Below are positions 1-7,148 of a DNA stretch of 11,511 bases, in pieces. Where the stretch lies: positions 1-11,511 of the forward strand of contig JAQUHH010000051.1 in NCBI GenBank assembly GCA_028683685.1. The letters run 5' to 3'. The DNA is from Bacteroidales bacterium (GTDB lineage Bacteria; Bacteroidota; Bacteroidia; Bacteroidales; WCHB1-69). The notes under the pieces are model-generated. The model was given only the letters and a program-made list of their open reading frames with translations, was not told where the DNA came from and ran no database searches. The position numbers were made by a program, and so were the translations under genes. How positions within the stretch are numbered: the stretch's first letter is position 1; each line of letters opens with the position of its first letter.

Positions 1-47
1 AATGCAAACATGCTAATCCCCATTAATAAAAATGATAGTTTTTTCAT
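1..47 (-). CDS. Start of an exported protein, cut by the window edge
   Basis: Only the first 15 codons are in the window. They read MKKLSFLLMGISMFA, a typical signal-peptide start: two lysines followed by an unbroken hydrophobic stretch. The protein is therefore probably exported to the periplasm or outer membrane, but nothing of the mature part is visible and no family can be named. An in-frame ATG at 72-74 would add nine residues (MFNLNKSRA). The ATG at 45-47 is preferred because it gives a standard signal peptide and because the candidate promoter at 79-86 would start transcription close to position 74. The gene lies downstream of the mreB terminator, so it is probably transcribed separately. 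It does not resemble the N-terminus of MreC, the usual partner of MreB. Confidence 0.6.
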   Translation of the reverse strand, partial: MKKLSFLLMGISMFA

Positions 48-78
48 TGCTCTTGATTTATTTAAGTTAAACATGCGA

Positions 79-86
79 CAAATGTA
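79..86 (-). promoter_or_regulatory. Candidate Bacteroidota -7 promoter element
   Basis: On the minus strand this reads TACATTTG, an exact match to the Bacteroidota -7 consensus TAnnTTTG. It sits between the mreB terminator and the exported-protein start, with about 25-30 bases of leader to the ATG at 47. I find no convincing -33 TTG at the usual distance, so the call rests on the -7 element and its position. Confidence 0.45.
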
Positions 87-140
87 TGTTTAATTATCTT
101 ACATAATCATAAGAAATCATAAAAAAACATTTATTTAACT

Positions 141-174
141 AAAAAAAGAGATTGCCATCTAAGCAATCTCTTTT
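141..174 (-). terminator. Rho-independent terminator of mreB
   Basis: A perfect 12-bp inverted repeat (144-155 with 163-174) encloses a 7-base loop. On the minus strand it reads AAAAGAGATTGC, loop, GCAATCTCTTTT, and the T-run continues through 141. It lies 26 bases past the mreB stop. It ends the mreB transcript and separates mreB from the exported protein gene. Confidence 0.85.
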
Positions 175-200
175 GTAATATAAAATCGGGATTTAGATGC

Positions 201-1223
201 TTATTTAATCAAGAAAGGATATTTATTAAAGTTTTTAAGAGCAATGGCAGTTCCTCTGGCAACAGCTTTTAATGGATCATCGGCAATGTGAACATCAAGT
301 TTGGTTTTCATCGATAGCCTTTTATCCAAGCCTCTAAGCATTGCACCACCACCTGTGAGATAAATTCCAGTTCTGAGAATATCGGCAGAAAGTTCAGGTG
401 GAGTATTTTCGAGAGCATTTAAAACTGCCATTTCGATTTTGGCAATGGATTTGTCAATTGCTTCTGCAATTTCGGTATAGTTAACAATGATTTCTTTTGG
501 AATACCAGTTAATAAGTCGCGACCATGAACGGGCACATCATCTGGTGGATTTTCTAGTTCTTTTAAGGCTGACCCAACTTCAATTTTTACTTTTTCAGCG
601 GTTCGTTCACCAATATATATATTGTGTTGTTTTCTCATATATTCTTCAATGTCAATATTGAAGTCATCACCGCCTGTTCGGATTGATTTATTGCTAACAA
701 TGCCTCCGAGAGCAATAACGGCAATTTCGCTAGTTCCACCACCTATGTCAATAATCATATTTCCAGTGGGTTCCAAAACATCGATGCCAATGCCGATGGC
801 TGCTGCCATGGGTTCATGGATGAGTCTAACCTCTTTTGCACCCGCTTGTTCTGCTGAATCTCGAACCGCTCGTTCTTCTACTTCTGTAATTCCGGAAGGG
901 ATACAAATTACCATGCGAAGGGCAGGAGGGAAAAGCGAGTTTTTAGTTGAAATCATTTTAATCATTCCACGCAGCATGTATTCAGCGGCTTGAAAATCGG
1001 CAATAACTCCATCTTTTAATGGTTTTACTGTTTTGATATTTTCGTGTGTTTTGCCATGCATCATCAAGGCTCTTTTTCCAATGGCAATAACTTTATTGGA
1101 ACTCCTTTCTATGGCAACAATAGATGGCTCGTCTACGACCACTTTATCATTGTAATAAATAATGGTATTGGCAGTGCCAAGGTCAATTGCAATTTCTTTA
1201 GTGAAAAATGAAAATAAACTCAT
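201..1223 (-). CDS. mreB: Rod shape-determining protein MreB (actin homologue)
   Basis: A 340-residue bacterial actin that polymerises on ATP under the inner membrane and guides the cell-wall elongation machinery. The actin-fold motifs are in order: phosphate-1 loop IDLGTANT (13-20), the catalytic glutamate E137 in IHEPMAAAIG, phosphate-2 loop IDIGGGTSE (158-166), and the adenosine-site TGGGAMLRG (290-298). The hydrophobic N-terminus MSLFSFF fits a membrane contact. Length is normal for MreB and no key residue is missing. It is divergent from serC, with a candidate promoter 23-30 bases upstream and its own terminator downstream, so it appears to be transcribed alone. In many bacteria mreC follows directly; here it does not. 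The ATG at 1221-1223 fits the conserved MreB start. Confidence 0.96.
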   Translation of the reverse strand: MSLFSFFTKEIAIDLGTANTIIYYNDKVVVDEPSIVAIERSSNKVIAIGKRALMMHGKTHENIKTVKPLKDGVIADFQAAEYMLRGMIKMISTKNSLFPPALRMVICIPSGITEVEERAVRDSAEQAGAKEVRLIHEPMAAAIGIGIDVLEPTGNMIIDIGGGTSEIAVIALGGIVSNKSIRTGGDDFNIDIEEYMRKQHNIYIGERTAEKVKIEVGSALKELENPPDDVPVHGRDLLTGIPKEIIVNYTEIAEAIDKSIAKIEMAVLNALENTPPELSADILRTGIYLTGGGAMLRGLDKRLSMKTKLDVHIADDPLKAVARGTAIALKNFNKYPFLIK

Positions 1224-1245
1224 TTGTGTTCAGTTTTTTAATTTA

Positions 1246-1253
1246 CAAAATTA
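1246..1253 (-). promoter_or_regulatory. Candidate mreB -7 promoter element
   Basis: The minus strand reads TAATTTTG, an exact TAnnTTTG match, and predicts a leader of roughly 15-20 bases before the mreB ATG. No good -33 TTG is visible about 19 bases further upstream; a TATAATG directly precedes the element. It is the only consensus match on this strand in the mreB-serC intergenic region (1224-1481). Confidence 0.45.
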
Positions 1254-1432
1254 CATTATAAAATGCGAAATATCATCCATTTTTTTATTGTAATATTGGG
1301 TTTTACGAAAGATTAACGCATTTGTTTCATTCTTTGTTTTTTTATTTAATGTCATACTTAATAAAAGCACTTTATATGTGATATTTATCTATGTTTTTAT
1401 TTAAAAAACAATTTTCGTATCATTAAAAATTA

Positions 1433-1440
1433 TACTTTTG
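1433..1440 (+). promoter_or_regulatory. Candidate serC -7 promoter element
   Basis: TACTTTTG matches TAnnTTTG exactly. It predicts transcription starting near 1445-1447, leaving an A-rich leader of about 35 bases before the ATG at 1482. A TTTTCG at 1412-1417 is the closest thing to a -33 box but is poorly placed. The position also argues against the in-frame GTG at 1449 as a start, since that would leave almost no leader. Confidence 0.55.
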
Positions 1441-1481
1441 CAGTAAGAGTGAGTAATAATAAAATCAAAAAAAATATAATT

Positions 1482-2555
1482 ATGAAAAAGGTACACAATT
1501 TTAATGCAGGACCCTGCATTTTGCCCAAAGAGGCAGTAGAAGCGTCAATTGAAGCTCTTAAGGATTTTGCCGGTACAGGCATGTCAGTTATTGAAGTTTC
1601 CCACCGTTCAAAAGAATGGGAAGCCGTAATGGACGAATGTCGTGCTTTGTGGCGTGAACTTTTAAATATTCCTGAAGAATATGATGTTCTTTTCTTAGGG
1701 GGTGGTGCAAGTACACAATTTGGTGTGATTCCAATGAATCTTATGGAAACAAAATCAGCCTATTTAGAAACAGGTGTTTGGGCTAAAAAAGCTTTGAAAG
1801 AAGCCAAAGGATTAGGAAATGCGGTTTCTGTTGCTTCATCGGCAGACAAAACATTTAGCTATATTCCAAAAGGATATGAAATTCCTACAGATGCAGATTA
1901 TTTCCATATTACTACCAATAATACAATTTATGGTACCGAAATCCATACCGATATAGATTCGCCTGTAACTTTGGTTGCCGATATGTCATCCGATATTATG
2001 AGTCGTCCTGTTGACGTTTCTAAATATGGTATTATTTATGGTGGTGCCCAAAAAAATGTGGGTCCAGCAGGGGTTACTTTTGTAATCATCCGTAAAGATA
2101 TTCTTGGAAAAGTTTCTCGTTATATTCCTTCAATGATCGACTACAGAACACATATTGAAGGTGGTTCAATGTTTAACACTCCTCCAGTGTTCCCTATTTA
2201 TGTAATGACTCAAACTTTGAAATGGGTTAAAAAAATGGGTGGTTTGAAAGCCATTTATAAAATGAATCAAGAAAAAGCGGCCTTGTTGTATAACGAGATT
2301 GACAGAAACTCAATGTTTGTTGGTACTGCTGCTAAAGAAGATCGTTCATTAATGAATGTTTGTTTTGTGATGAATGATAAATTTAAAGAAAAAGAAGCAG
2401 ACTTTATGGCTTTTGCCAAAGAACGCAATATGGTTGGAATTAAAGGTCACCGCTCAGTGGGTGGATTTAGAGCTTCAACTTACAACTCAATGCCAAAAGA
2501 AAGCATTCAAGCATTGGTTAATTGCATGCAAGAGTTTGAAAAACTAAATGCATAA
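1482..2555 (+). CDS. serC: Phosphoserine aminotransferase
   Basis: A PLP enzyme that transfers an amino group from glutamate to 3-phosphohydroxypyruvate to give phosphoserine, the second step of serine synthesis. The family can also act in vitamin B6 synthesis. Seen in the 357-residue product: the N-terminal HNFNAGPCILP; H41-R42 in SHRSKEW; the GGGAST segment (73-78); W100, which stacks on the cofactor in the family; the PLP lysine K191 in GGAQKNVGPAG; and a C-terminal HRSVGGFRASTYN segment typical of the substrate site. The ATG at 1482 is chosen over an in-frame GTG at 1449 because the extra 11 residues are lysine/asparagine-rich and lie outside the family, and because the promoter lies so close to 1449. 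serA follows after a hairpin. Confidence 0.97.
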   Translation: MKKVHNFNAGPCILPKEAVEASIEALKDFAGTGMSVIEVSHRSKEWEAVMDECRALWRELLNIPEEYDVLFLGGGASTQFGVIPMNLMETKSAYLETGVWAKKALKEAKGLGNAVSVASSADKTFSYIPKGYEIPTDADYFHITTNNTIYGTEIHTDIDSPVTLVADMSSDIMSRPVDVSKYGIIYGGAQKNVGPAGVTFVIIRKDILGKVSRYIPSMIDYRTHIEGGSMFNTPPVFPIYVMTQTLKWVKKMGGLKAIYKMNQEKAALLYNEIDRNSMFVGTAAKEDRSLMNVCFVMNDKFKEKEADFMAFAKERNMVGIKGHRSVGGFRASTYNSMPKESIQALVNCMQEFEKLNA

Positions 2556-2567
2556 AAATTTAATTTT

Positions 2568-2606
2568 AAGCTTGCCACCGATGATTTCATTTGTGGCAAG
2601 CTTTTT
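2568..2606 (+). terminator. Hairpin with T-run between serC and serA
   Basis: A perfect 11-bp inverted repeat, AAGCTTGCCAC (2568-2578) with GTGGCAAGCTT (2593-2603), is followed by a short T-run through 2606. The 14-base loop can pair further (ATG with CAT), making an almost continuous hairpin. It begins 12 bases past the serC stop. It looks like an intrinsic terminator, possibly a leaky one because the T-run is only five bases and serA follows 52 bases later. Confidence 0.75.
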
Positions 2607-2658
2607 ATAAATTTAATGATTAAATAGATTATTTAAGTATTAAAAAAAAATAATATAT

Positions 2659-3588
2659 ATGAAAAAAGTTTTAATTGCAACGGATAAGCCTTTTGCAAAA
2701 GCTGCCGTAGATGGTGTGAGAAATATTATTGAAAAAGCCGGTCACGAATTGGTTTTGCTCGAAAAATATACAACTCATCAAGAATTAGTAGATGCTGCTG
2801 CAAAAGCAGATGCTATGATTATCCGCTCGGATAAAGCAAACAAGGAAGTGATTGATAACTCAAATACGTTAAAAATCATTGTTCGCGCTGGAGCTGGATT
2901 TGATAACATTGATTTGGAAGCCTGTACCGCTAAAGGTATTGTCGCTATGAATACTCCTGGGCAAAACTCAAATGCAGTGGCCGAGCTTGTAATGGGCATG
3001 TTGGTGTATCTTGCTAGAAATGGATTCGATGGTTCTGCAGGAACAGAACTGAAAGGAAAAAAACTTGGTTTACACGCATTCGGTTACATTGGTAAAATCG
3101 TAGCTCGTATAGCACAAGGTTTTGGCATGGAAGTATATGCATATTCTCCTTCATTGTCTAAAAATACTGAGCGTGGTAAAGAATTTGGTGTTATTGGAGT
3201 AAAAACTCCAGAAGAACTATATGACAAATGCGATATCGTATCCTTGCATATGCCTGCGAATGCTGATACAAAAGGCAGTATTAATTATGATTTAATGAGT
3301 CGTTTACCTGAAAATGGTATTGTTATCAACACCGCTCGCAAGGAAGTAATTAACGAGGAAGATATGGTAAAGATTATGAACGAACGTCCTAAGTTTAAAT
3401 TTGCAACAGACATTCAACCTAGCAATCATAATGAAATGCTTGAGAAATTTGGCAATCGTTATCTTGCATCTGCCAAAAAATGTGGTGCTCAAACTTCCGA
3501 AGCGAACATAAACGCAGGTTTGGCTGCTGCTAATCAAATTGTTGGTTTCTTCAAATCAGGAGACGAAACTTTCAGAGTTAATAAATAA
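2659..3588 (+). CDS. serA: D-3-phosphoglycerate dehydrogenase, short form without ACT domain
   Basis: An NAD-dependent enzyme that oxidises 3-phosphoglycerate to 3-phosphohydroxypyruvate, the first committed step of serine synthesis and the supplier of SerC. Seen: IIRSD (54-58) and VRAGAGFDNID (75-85) of the substrate domain; NTPGQNSNAVAE (98-109); the NAD-binding segment LGLHAFGYIGKIVAR (136-150), where the first glycine of GxGxxG is alanine; and catalytic R227 in NTARKEV. The stretch that normally reads PHIGAST is KKCGAQT (273-279), so lysine 274 stands at the usual catalytic-histidine position. The usual DVFExEP glutamate is also not evident in TDIQPSNH (250-257). At 309 residues there is no ACT domain, so classical serine feedback through ACT is not expected. 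The pattern resembles the type III (lysine) class as I recall it. No consensus promoter is visible after the serC hairpin. Confidence 0.93.
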   Translation: MKKVLIATDKPFAKAAVDGVRNIIEKAGHELVLLEKYTTHQELVDAAAKADAMIIRSDKANKEVIDNSNTLKIIVRAGAGFDNIDLEACTAKGIVAMNTPGQNSNAVAELVMGMLVYLARNGFDGSAGTELKGKKLGLHAFGYIGKIVARIAQGFGMEVYAYSPSLSKNTERGKEFGVIGVKTPEELYDKCDIVSLHMPANADTKGSINYDLMSRLPENGIVINTARKEVINEEDMVKIMNERPKFKFATDIQPSNHNEMLEKFGNRYLASAKKCGAQTSEANINAGLAAANQIVGFFKSGDETFRVNK

Positions 3589-3592
3589 CTTT

Positions 3593-3640
3593 TTACATTT
3601 TTTTTTTGATAAAACTTGTTTTAATGAAAAAAAAATGTAA
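3593..3640 (+). terminator. A/T-only hairpin after serA, possible weak terminator
   Basis: TTACATTTTTTTTT (3593-3606) pairs exactly with AAAAAAAAATGTAA (3627-3640) around a 20-base spacer, followed by TTTT. It starts five bases past the serA stop. The stem has a single G/C pair, so it would be a poor classical terminator, and long A and T runs arise easily in this AT-rich DNA. It may end serA transcripts or be incidental. Confidence 0.35.
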
Positions 3641-3645
3641 TTTTA
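3616..3645 (+). promoter_or_regulatory. Candidate promoter of the four-helix-bundle gene
   Basis: A TTG at 3616-3618 and TAATTTTA at 3638-3645 are separated by 19 bases, matching the Bacteroidota layout TTG-N19-TAnnTTTG with one mismatch in the last base. The predicted start is near 3650, about 45 bases before the ATG at 3696. The element is embedded in an A/T inverted repeat (3593-3606 with 3627-3640). Confidence 0.45.
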
Positions 3646-3695
3646 CACCACTTACAAACTGGAACGTAAAATTTATTAACTAAAAAAAAGTAATT

Positions 3696-4109
3696 ATGGG
3701 AACTGAATCTGAAAACTCTGTAAGTTTTTTTCGCTTCGAAGATTTGAGAATTTATGCGAAATCCCTCGAATACACTAAATGGGTACATGGTATTATAAAC
3801 ATGTTCCCTAATGAAGCTCAAAACAATCTTGGAATCAATTTTGTGAAATCTGCTCAAGCTATCGCACTCAATATCGCCGAAGGCTCTGCACGAAACAAAA
3901 GCCAGTTCATCTATTATTTGAAAATGGCCAAAAGTGCCGTTCGTGAATGCGTTGTTTATACCGCAATTTGTAACGACCAACAGCTGTTTAGCGAAGAAAA
4001 TAATGAACACTCTCGTAACCATCTGATGGAGCTTACCAAAATGATTGGTTCACTCATCGCTTCTTTGCAAAGAAGTGTTCCGAATGTTAAAGATACAGGC
4101 GAGGATTAG
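3696..4109 (+). CDS. Four-helix-bundle protein, S23/IVP family
   Basis: A 137-residue protein of the family first described from open reading frames in 23S rRNA intervening sequences (23S rRNA-associated S23 protein). Seen: the opening motif FRFEDLRIYAKSLEYTKWV (12-30), a second helix with the family signature NIAEGSARNKSQF (59-71), a third helix YYLKMAKSAVREC (73-85), and a last helix around 105-126; the product is entirely helical in character. There is no signal peptide or membrane segment, so it is cytosolic. The molecular role of stand-alone members is not established; family relatives form pentamers and bind nucleic acid. No rRNA sequence flanks it, and it has its own candidate promoter and terminator between serA and the convergent M16 gene. 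It could be a domesticated or scattered family copy. Confidence 0.88.
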   Translation: MGTESENSVSFFRFEDLRIYAKSLEYTKWVHGIINMFPNEAQNNLGINFVKSAQAIALNIAEGSARNKSQFIYYLKMAKSAVRECVVYTAICNDQQLFSEENNEHSRNHLMELTKMIGSLIASLQRSVPNVKDTGED

Positions 4110-4124
4110 TTCCTTAAATTTATA

Positions 4125-4159
4125 AAAAAAAACCTTCGATCAAATCGAAGGTTTTTTTT
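4125..4159. terminator. Bidirectional terminator between convergent genes
   Basis: A perfect 16-bp inverted repeat (4125-4140 with 4144-4159) has a 3-base CAA loop, with core ACCTTCGAT/ATCGAAGGT flanked by eight A on the left and eight T on the right. It therefore has a U-tract on both strands. It lies 15 bases past the S23-family stop and 6 bases past the M16 stop, serving both. Confidence 0.93.
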
Positions 4160-4165
4160 ATGCAT

Positions 4166-7042
4166 TTACTTTTTAATGAAATCCTTGATTTTTAATTCTC
4201 TGATTTCTCCATATTTTTCCAATAACTTTCTGTCGATAATTTTAAAATCTCCAGAAATAGTGATAATGATGGGTTTGTTTTTTATAAACTTAGAGTAAGT
4301 TTTGGTAATGTCATCGAAACTCATTTGCTCGAAAATTTTCATTTGTTCTTCTCTGGGGTCTTTTTCGTATCCCATCAAACGCCATCTTGAAACGGTAGAA
4401 CTGATGTTTCGGAAGTTGGGGTTTTGAGTGTGAATACTTTGAGCCAGGCTTCTGCGAATTACTTCCATGCGTTCGGGCTTTAATGGCATGTTCTGAATGA
4501 GCTGATACATCGCTTCTGTCCCTTCAATCACTTTGTCATTCTGAGTTCCTAAAAAGGAAGATAAATGACCTTTTTGATTGCTTAATAAGGGCGTTTGATA
4601 GTAAGCGTACGCTGCATAACCCAAGGATTTGAATTCTCTAATTTCTTGAAAAACAATAGAACTCATTCCTGCACCAAAATATTCGTTAAACCCTCGTATA
4701 AGTGCTCGATCCTTAGTGGTGGCTGTTTCTCCTTCGCTCAACAAATAAATCTTGCTTTGAATTGATTTCGAATTATTGTAAATATAAACAATAGGTTGAG
4801 GATAAGATTCAATTTCCAATTCTTCATAATGTCCTTTTATGGGCGTCATGGCCATTGGTATATGGTTGGTAATTAGGTGTTTTACGTCCTTCTCGAAGAG
4901 AGAACCAACATAGTGTATTTCAGACTCATGGCGTATTATCTCTTTAAATAGATCGATTAATTCCTCGGCTTTTAGTTTTTTTACCTCCTTGGCAGAAAGT
5001 TTGTCAATGTGCTCTGATTTGTTTTTGTATTTGGCAAATTCAAAAAGAGCATCGCCAATAGATTCCGGATCTCCGGTAATGGATTTGTATTCGGCTTTGT
5101 TTTCTTCTACCAATTTCTTCAACGGTTTTTCATCCGCTTTGGGCTTATCTATAAGTTCTGCTAATAACTTTAAGGTTTCTTCGAGTTTTGAGTCAAAACC
5201 TTCTATTTTGATGTATGTGTAATTGTCTGTTGCCCATATGTTTAAAGATGCTCCCAAGGTTTGAAATTCAGATTTTAATTGTTGAAGGTTTTTGGTCGTC
5301 GTTCCAATATAGTTCATATATGTAGCAGCATATTCATACTTTTTATTTTTCGAACTTCCCGCTTTATACGTCAATGTTAATGAGAAAATACTGTTGTATG
5401 GATTGGGAGTATGATAATATTCAGAGCCCTGACGGAGATTGCTTATGCTAATGTCTTTTTTGAAATCAATAAATTTAGGCTTCAGTTCAACTTCGGGAAT
5501 GTTGTTGATAAATTTGGCATATTCCGATTTTTTCTCTGTATTTAAAGGTACCACTGGATCCCAATCGGGTTTTTGTATTTTGTCCTTTTTCGGAAATCCC
5601 ATTTTTGAATTTACAATCAGGTAGTTTTGTGTAAAGTATTGATTGGCAACACGAACTATATCATTTTTTGTGATTTTATCTATTTCTTCTGGAAGCTTAA
5701 GCATCTCTTCCCATGATTTTCCTTGTGTAAATGCTTGAATCATCAGCATTGACCTTCCCCGACTGGACTCAAGCTGGCGTTCAATGTTTTTTCGATAATT
5801 AAGTTTTATTCCGTCGAGAAGTTCATCAGAGAAATTTCCTTTTTTCAACTCTTCAATCTGTTCCAGAATTAGACTTTCAGCACTTTTTAATTTTTGTCCC
5901 ACAATTTTGGGAGCAAAAAGCACGATCATCGCTCCGTGGTCATTATACGGAATAGGTTGTGCCTGAGCCATCAACATTTTATTGTCGTTGGTAAGTTTAT
6001 TTAAAAAACCAGTTTCACCATCATTGGAAAGAATTCCAGAACACATTTGCAACGCAAGTTCATCGGGATGATTGTTCGGTACGGTTCTATACCCAATTAT
6101 ACCTAGAGCAATAGGCGTTAACTTCAGATTTAGCTCTTCTCTGCCTTGGAATGGTTTTTCTTCAAATTTTGGATATTTAGGAATCTCTTTTTGAGGCCAT
6201 TTTCCATATTTCTCTTGAACAATGGGCATTATTTTTTCGGAATCAAAATTTCCACTTAAAATCAAGGCCATATTATTTGCTACGTAATAAGTTTCAAAAA
6301 ACTCTCTCATTTTTGATAATCGAGGATTTTTAAGATGCTCAGTAGTTCCAATAATGGTTTGTTGTCCATACGGATGATGTTTGTAGAATGACTTCATAAA
6401 CGTCTCAAAAAGAACTGAAAAAGGACTGTCGGCATACATGTTTTTCTCTTCGTAAACAGTTTCCAACTCGGTTTGAAAAAGTCTAAAAACTGGATTTCTA
6501 AAGCGCTCAGCATAAATCTCCAGCCATTTTTCAATTTGGTTGGAAGGAAACATGTTAAAATATACGGTTTGTTCTTCGGCGGTGTAAGCATTAAGCCCTG
6601 TTCCACCGATGCTTTGTAGAATAATATCCACTTCATTTGGAATGGCATAATTGGCAGCTTTAATGGAAAGCTGATTGATGTGGCGATGTATCTCTTTGCG
6701 TTCAATCTCGTCTTTGGTAAGATAAAGTTGATCGTAAAGAGTCGAAATAGAATCGAGATACACCTTTTCAGTTTCCCAATCTGTAGTTCCAATTTTATCT
6801 GTTCCTTTAAACATAATGTGCTCAAAATAGTGCGCAATTCCTGTTGCGTCTGCAGGGTCGTTTTTCCCACCAGCCTTAACTATCACTGCACCAAACACTT
6901 CTGCTTGGCTGTGGTCTTCGTTTAGCCATACCGTTAGGCCGTTATCCAATTTGATTTTTTTGACAGTCAAGTATGGATTATGTTGAGCCCACGAAATCAT
7001 TGTCAAGCTCAAGAACAGAAATAATAATTTTATTGTTTTCAT
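4166..7042 (-). CDS. Secreted two-domain M16 (insulinase-like) zinc metallopeptidase
   Basis: A 958-residue periplasmic peptidase expected to cut peptides inside a closed chamber formed by its two halves. The N-terminus MKTIKLLFLFLSLTMISWAQ is a signal peptide, cleaved probably after SWA. The catalytic half carries the inverted zinc motif HYFEH (H71, E74, H75), followed by FKGT. The third zinc ligand is probably E199 (or E198) in ELETVYEEKN. Between them is NAYTAEEQTVYF (151-162), and a roughly 45-residue helical insert at about 88-135 makes the HxxEH-to-Glu distance larger than the usual 76-77. The second half has lost the zinc motif (AATYMNYIGT near 570) but keeps the substrate-binding IREFKSLGYAAYAYY (about 800-815), so it is a non-catalytic partner half. 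It stands alone between two terminators. No consensus promoter is seen upstream in 7043-7093. The natural substrate cannot be told from sequence. Confidence 0.93.
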   Translation of the reverse strand: MKTIKLLFLFLSLTMISWAQHNPYLTVKKIKLDNGLTVWLNEDHSQAEVFGAVIVKAGGKNDPADATGIAHYFEHIMFKGTDKIGTTDWETEKVYLDSISTLYDQLYLTKDEIERKEIHRHINQLSIKAANYAIPNEVDIILQSIGGTGLNAYTAEEQTVYFNMFPSNQIEKWLEIYAERFRNPVFRLFQTELETVYEEKNMYADSPFSVLFETFMKSFYKHHPYGQQTIIGTTEHLKNPRLSKMREFFETYYVANNMALILSGNFDSEKIMPIVQEKYGKWPQKEIPKYPKFEEKPFQGREELNLKLTPIALGIIGYRTVPNNHPDELALQMCSGILSNDGETGFLNKLTNDNKMLMAQAQPIPYNDHGAMIVLFAPKIVGQKLKSAESLILEQIEELKKGNFSDELLDGIKLNYRKNIERQLESSRGRSMLMIQAFTQGKSWEEMLKLPEEIDKITKNDIVRVANQYFTQNYLIVNSKMGFPKKDKIQKPDWDPVVPLNTEKKSEYAKFINNIPEVELKPKFIDFKKDISISNLRQGSEYYHTPNPYNSIFSLTLTYKAGSSKNKKYEYAATYMNYIGTTTKNLQQLKSEFQTLGASLNIWATDNYTYIKIEGFDSKLEETLKLLAELIDKPKADEKPLKKLVEENKAEYKSITGDPESIGDALFEFAKYKNKSEHIDKLSAKEVKKLKAEELIDLFKEIIRHESEIHYVGSLFEKDVKHLITNHIPMAMTPIKGHYEELEIESYPQPIVYIYNNSKSIQSKIYLLSEGETATTKDRALIRGFNEYFGAGMSSIVFQEIREFKSLGYAAYAYYQTPLLSNQKGHLSSFLGTQNDKVIEGTEAMYQLIQNMPLKPERMEVIRRSLAQSIHTQNPNFRNISSTVSRWRLMGYEKDPREEQMKIFEQMSFDDITKTYSKFIKNKPIIITISGDFKIIDRKLLEKYGEIRELKIKDFIKK

Positions 7043-7093
7043 TTTTTTTAAATTTGATTTTTGTGTATTTTTGATTTTATGCTATAAAAAAAG

Positions 7094-7131
7094 AAAAAAA
7101 AACAGAGTTCAAAAAAAATTGACTCTGTTTT
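7094..7131 (-). terminator. Terminator of the lpxA-ended operon
   Basis: A 10-bp inverted repeat (7099-7108 with 7122-7131) reads, on the minus strand, AAAACAGAGT, a 13-base T-rich loop, ACTCTGTTTT, with the T-run continuing past 7094 and another T-run after one C. It starts 17 bases past the lpxA stop. It closes the lipid A operon and separates it from the M16 gene, which begins only 51 bases further on. Confidence 0.85.
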
Positions 7132-7148
7132 CTATAAGATATAAATGA

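Noticed and set aside
622..993. Long plus-strand open frame opposite mreB
   Set aside because: It is a shadow of the strongly conserved mreB coding strand, with no family resemblance and no start signals. The same applies to the frame opposite the S23-family gene at 3621-4022 and to those in lpxA, lpxC and lpxD.
1449..1481. Upstream GTG start that would extend SerC by 11 residues
   Set aside because: The extension is low-complexity Lys/Asn, lies outside the family, and would begin within a few bases of the predicted transcription start; the ATG at 1482 gives the standard N-terminus.
3589..4160. Possible diversity-generating retroelement because of the Avd-like four-helix-bundle gene
   Set aside because: There is no reverse transcriptase, no template/variable repeat pair and no C-type lectin target in the window; the protein fits the general S23/IVP family.
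5500..5620. Possible boundary between two separate M16 genes
   Set aside because: The frame is continuous from the signal peptide through both halves with no stop; one polypeptide with a catalytic and a degenerate half is a normal M16 arrangement.
7066..7073. TATTTTTG on the plus strand, matching the -7 consensus
   Set aside because: No plus-strand gene follows it; it would only give antisense RNA into the lpxA terminator. The area is T-rich and a chance match is likely.
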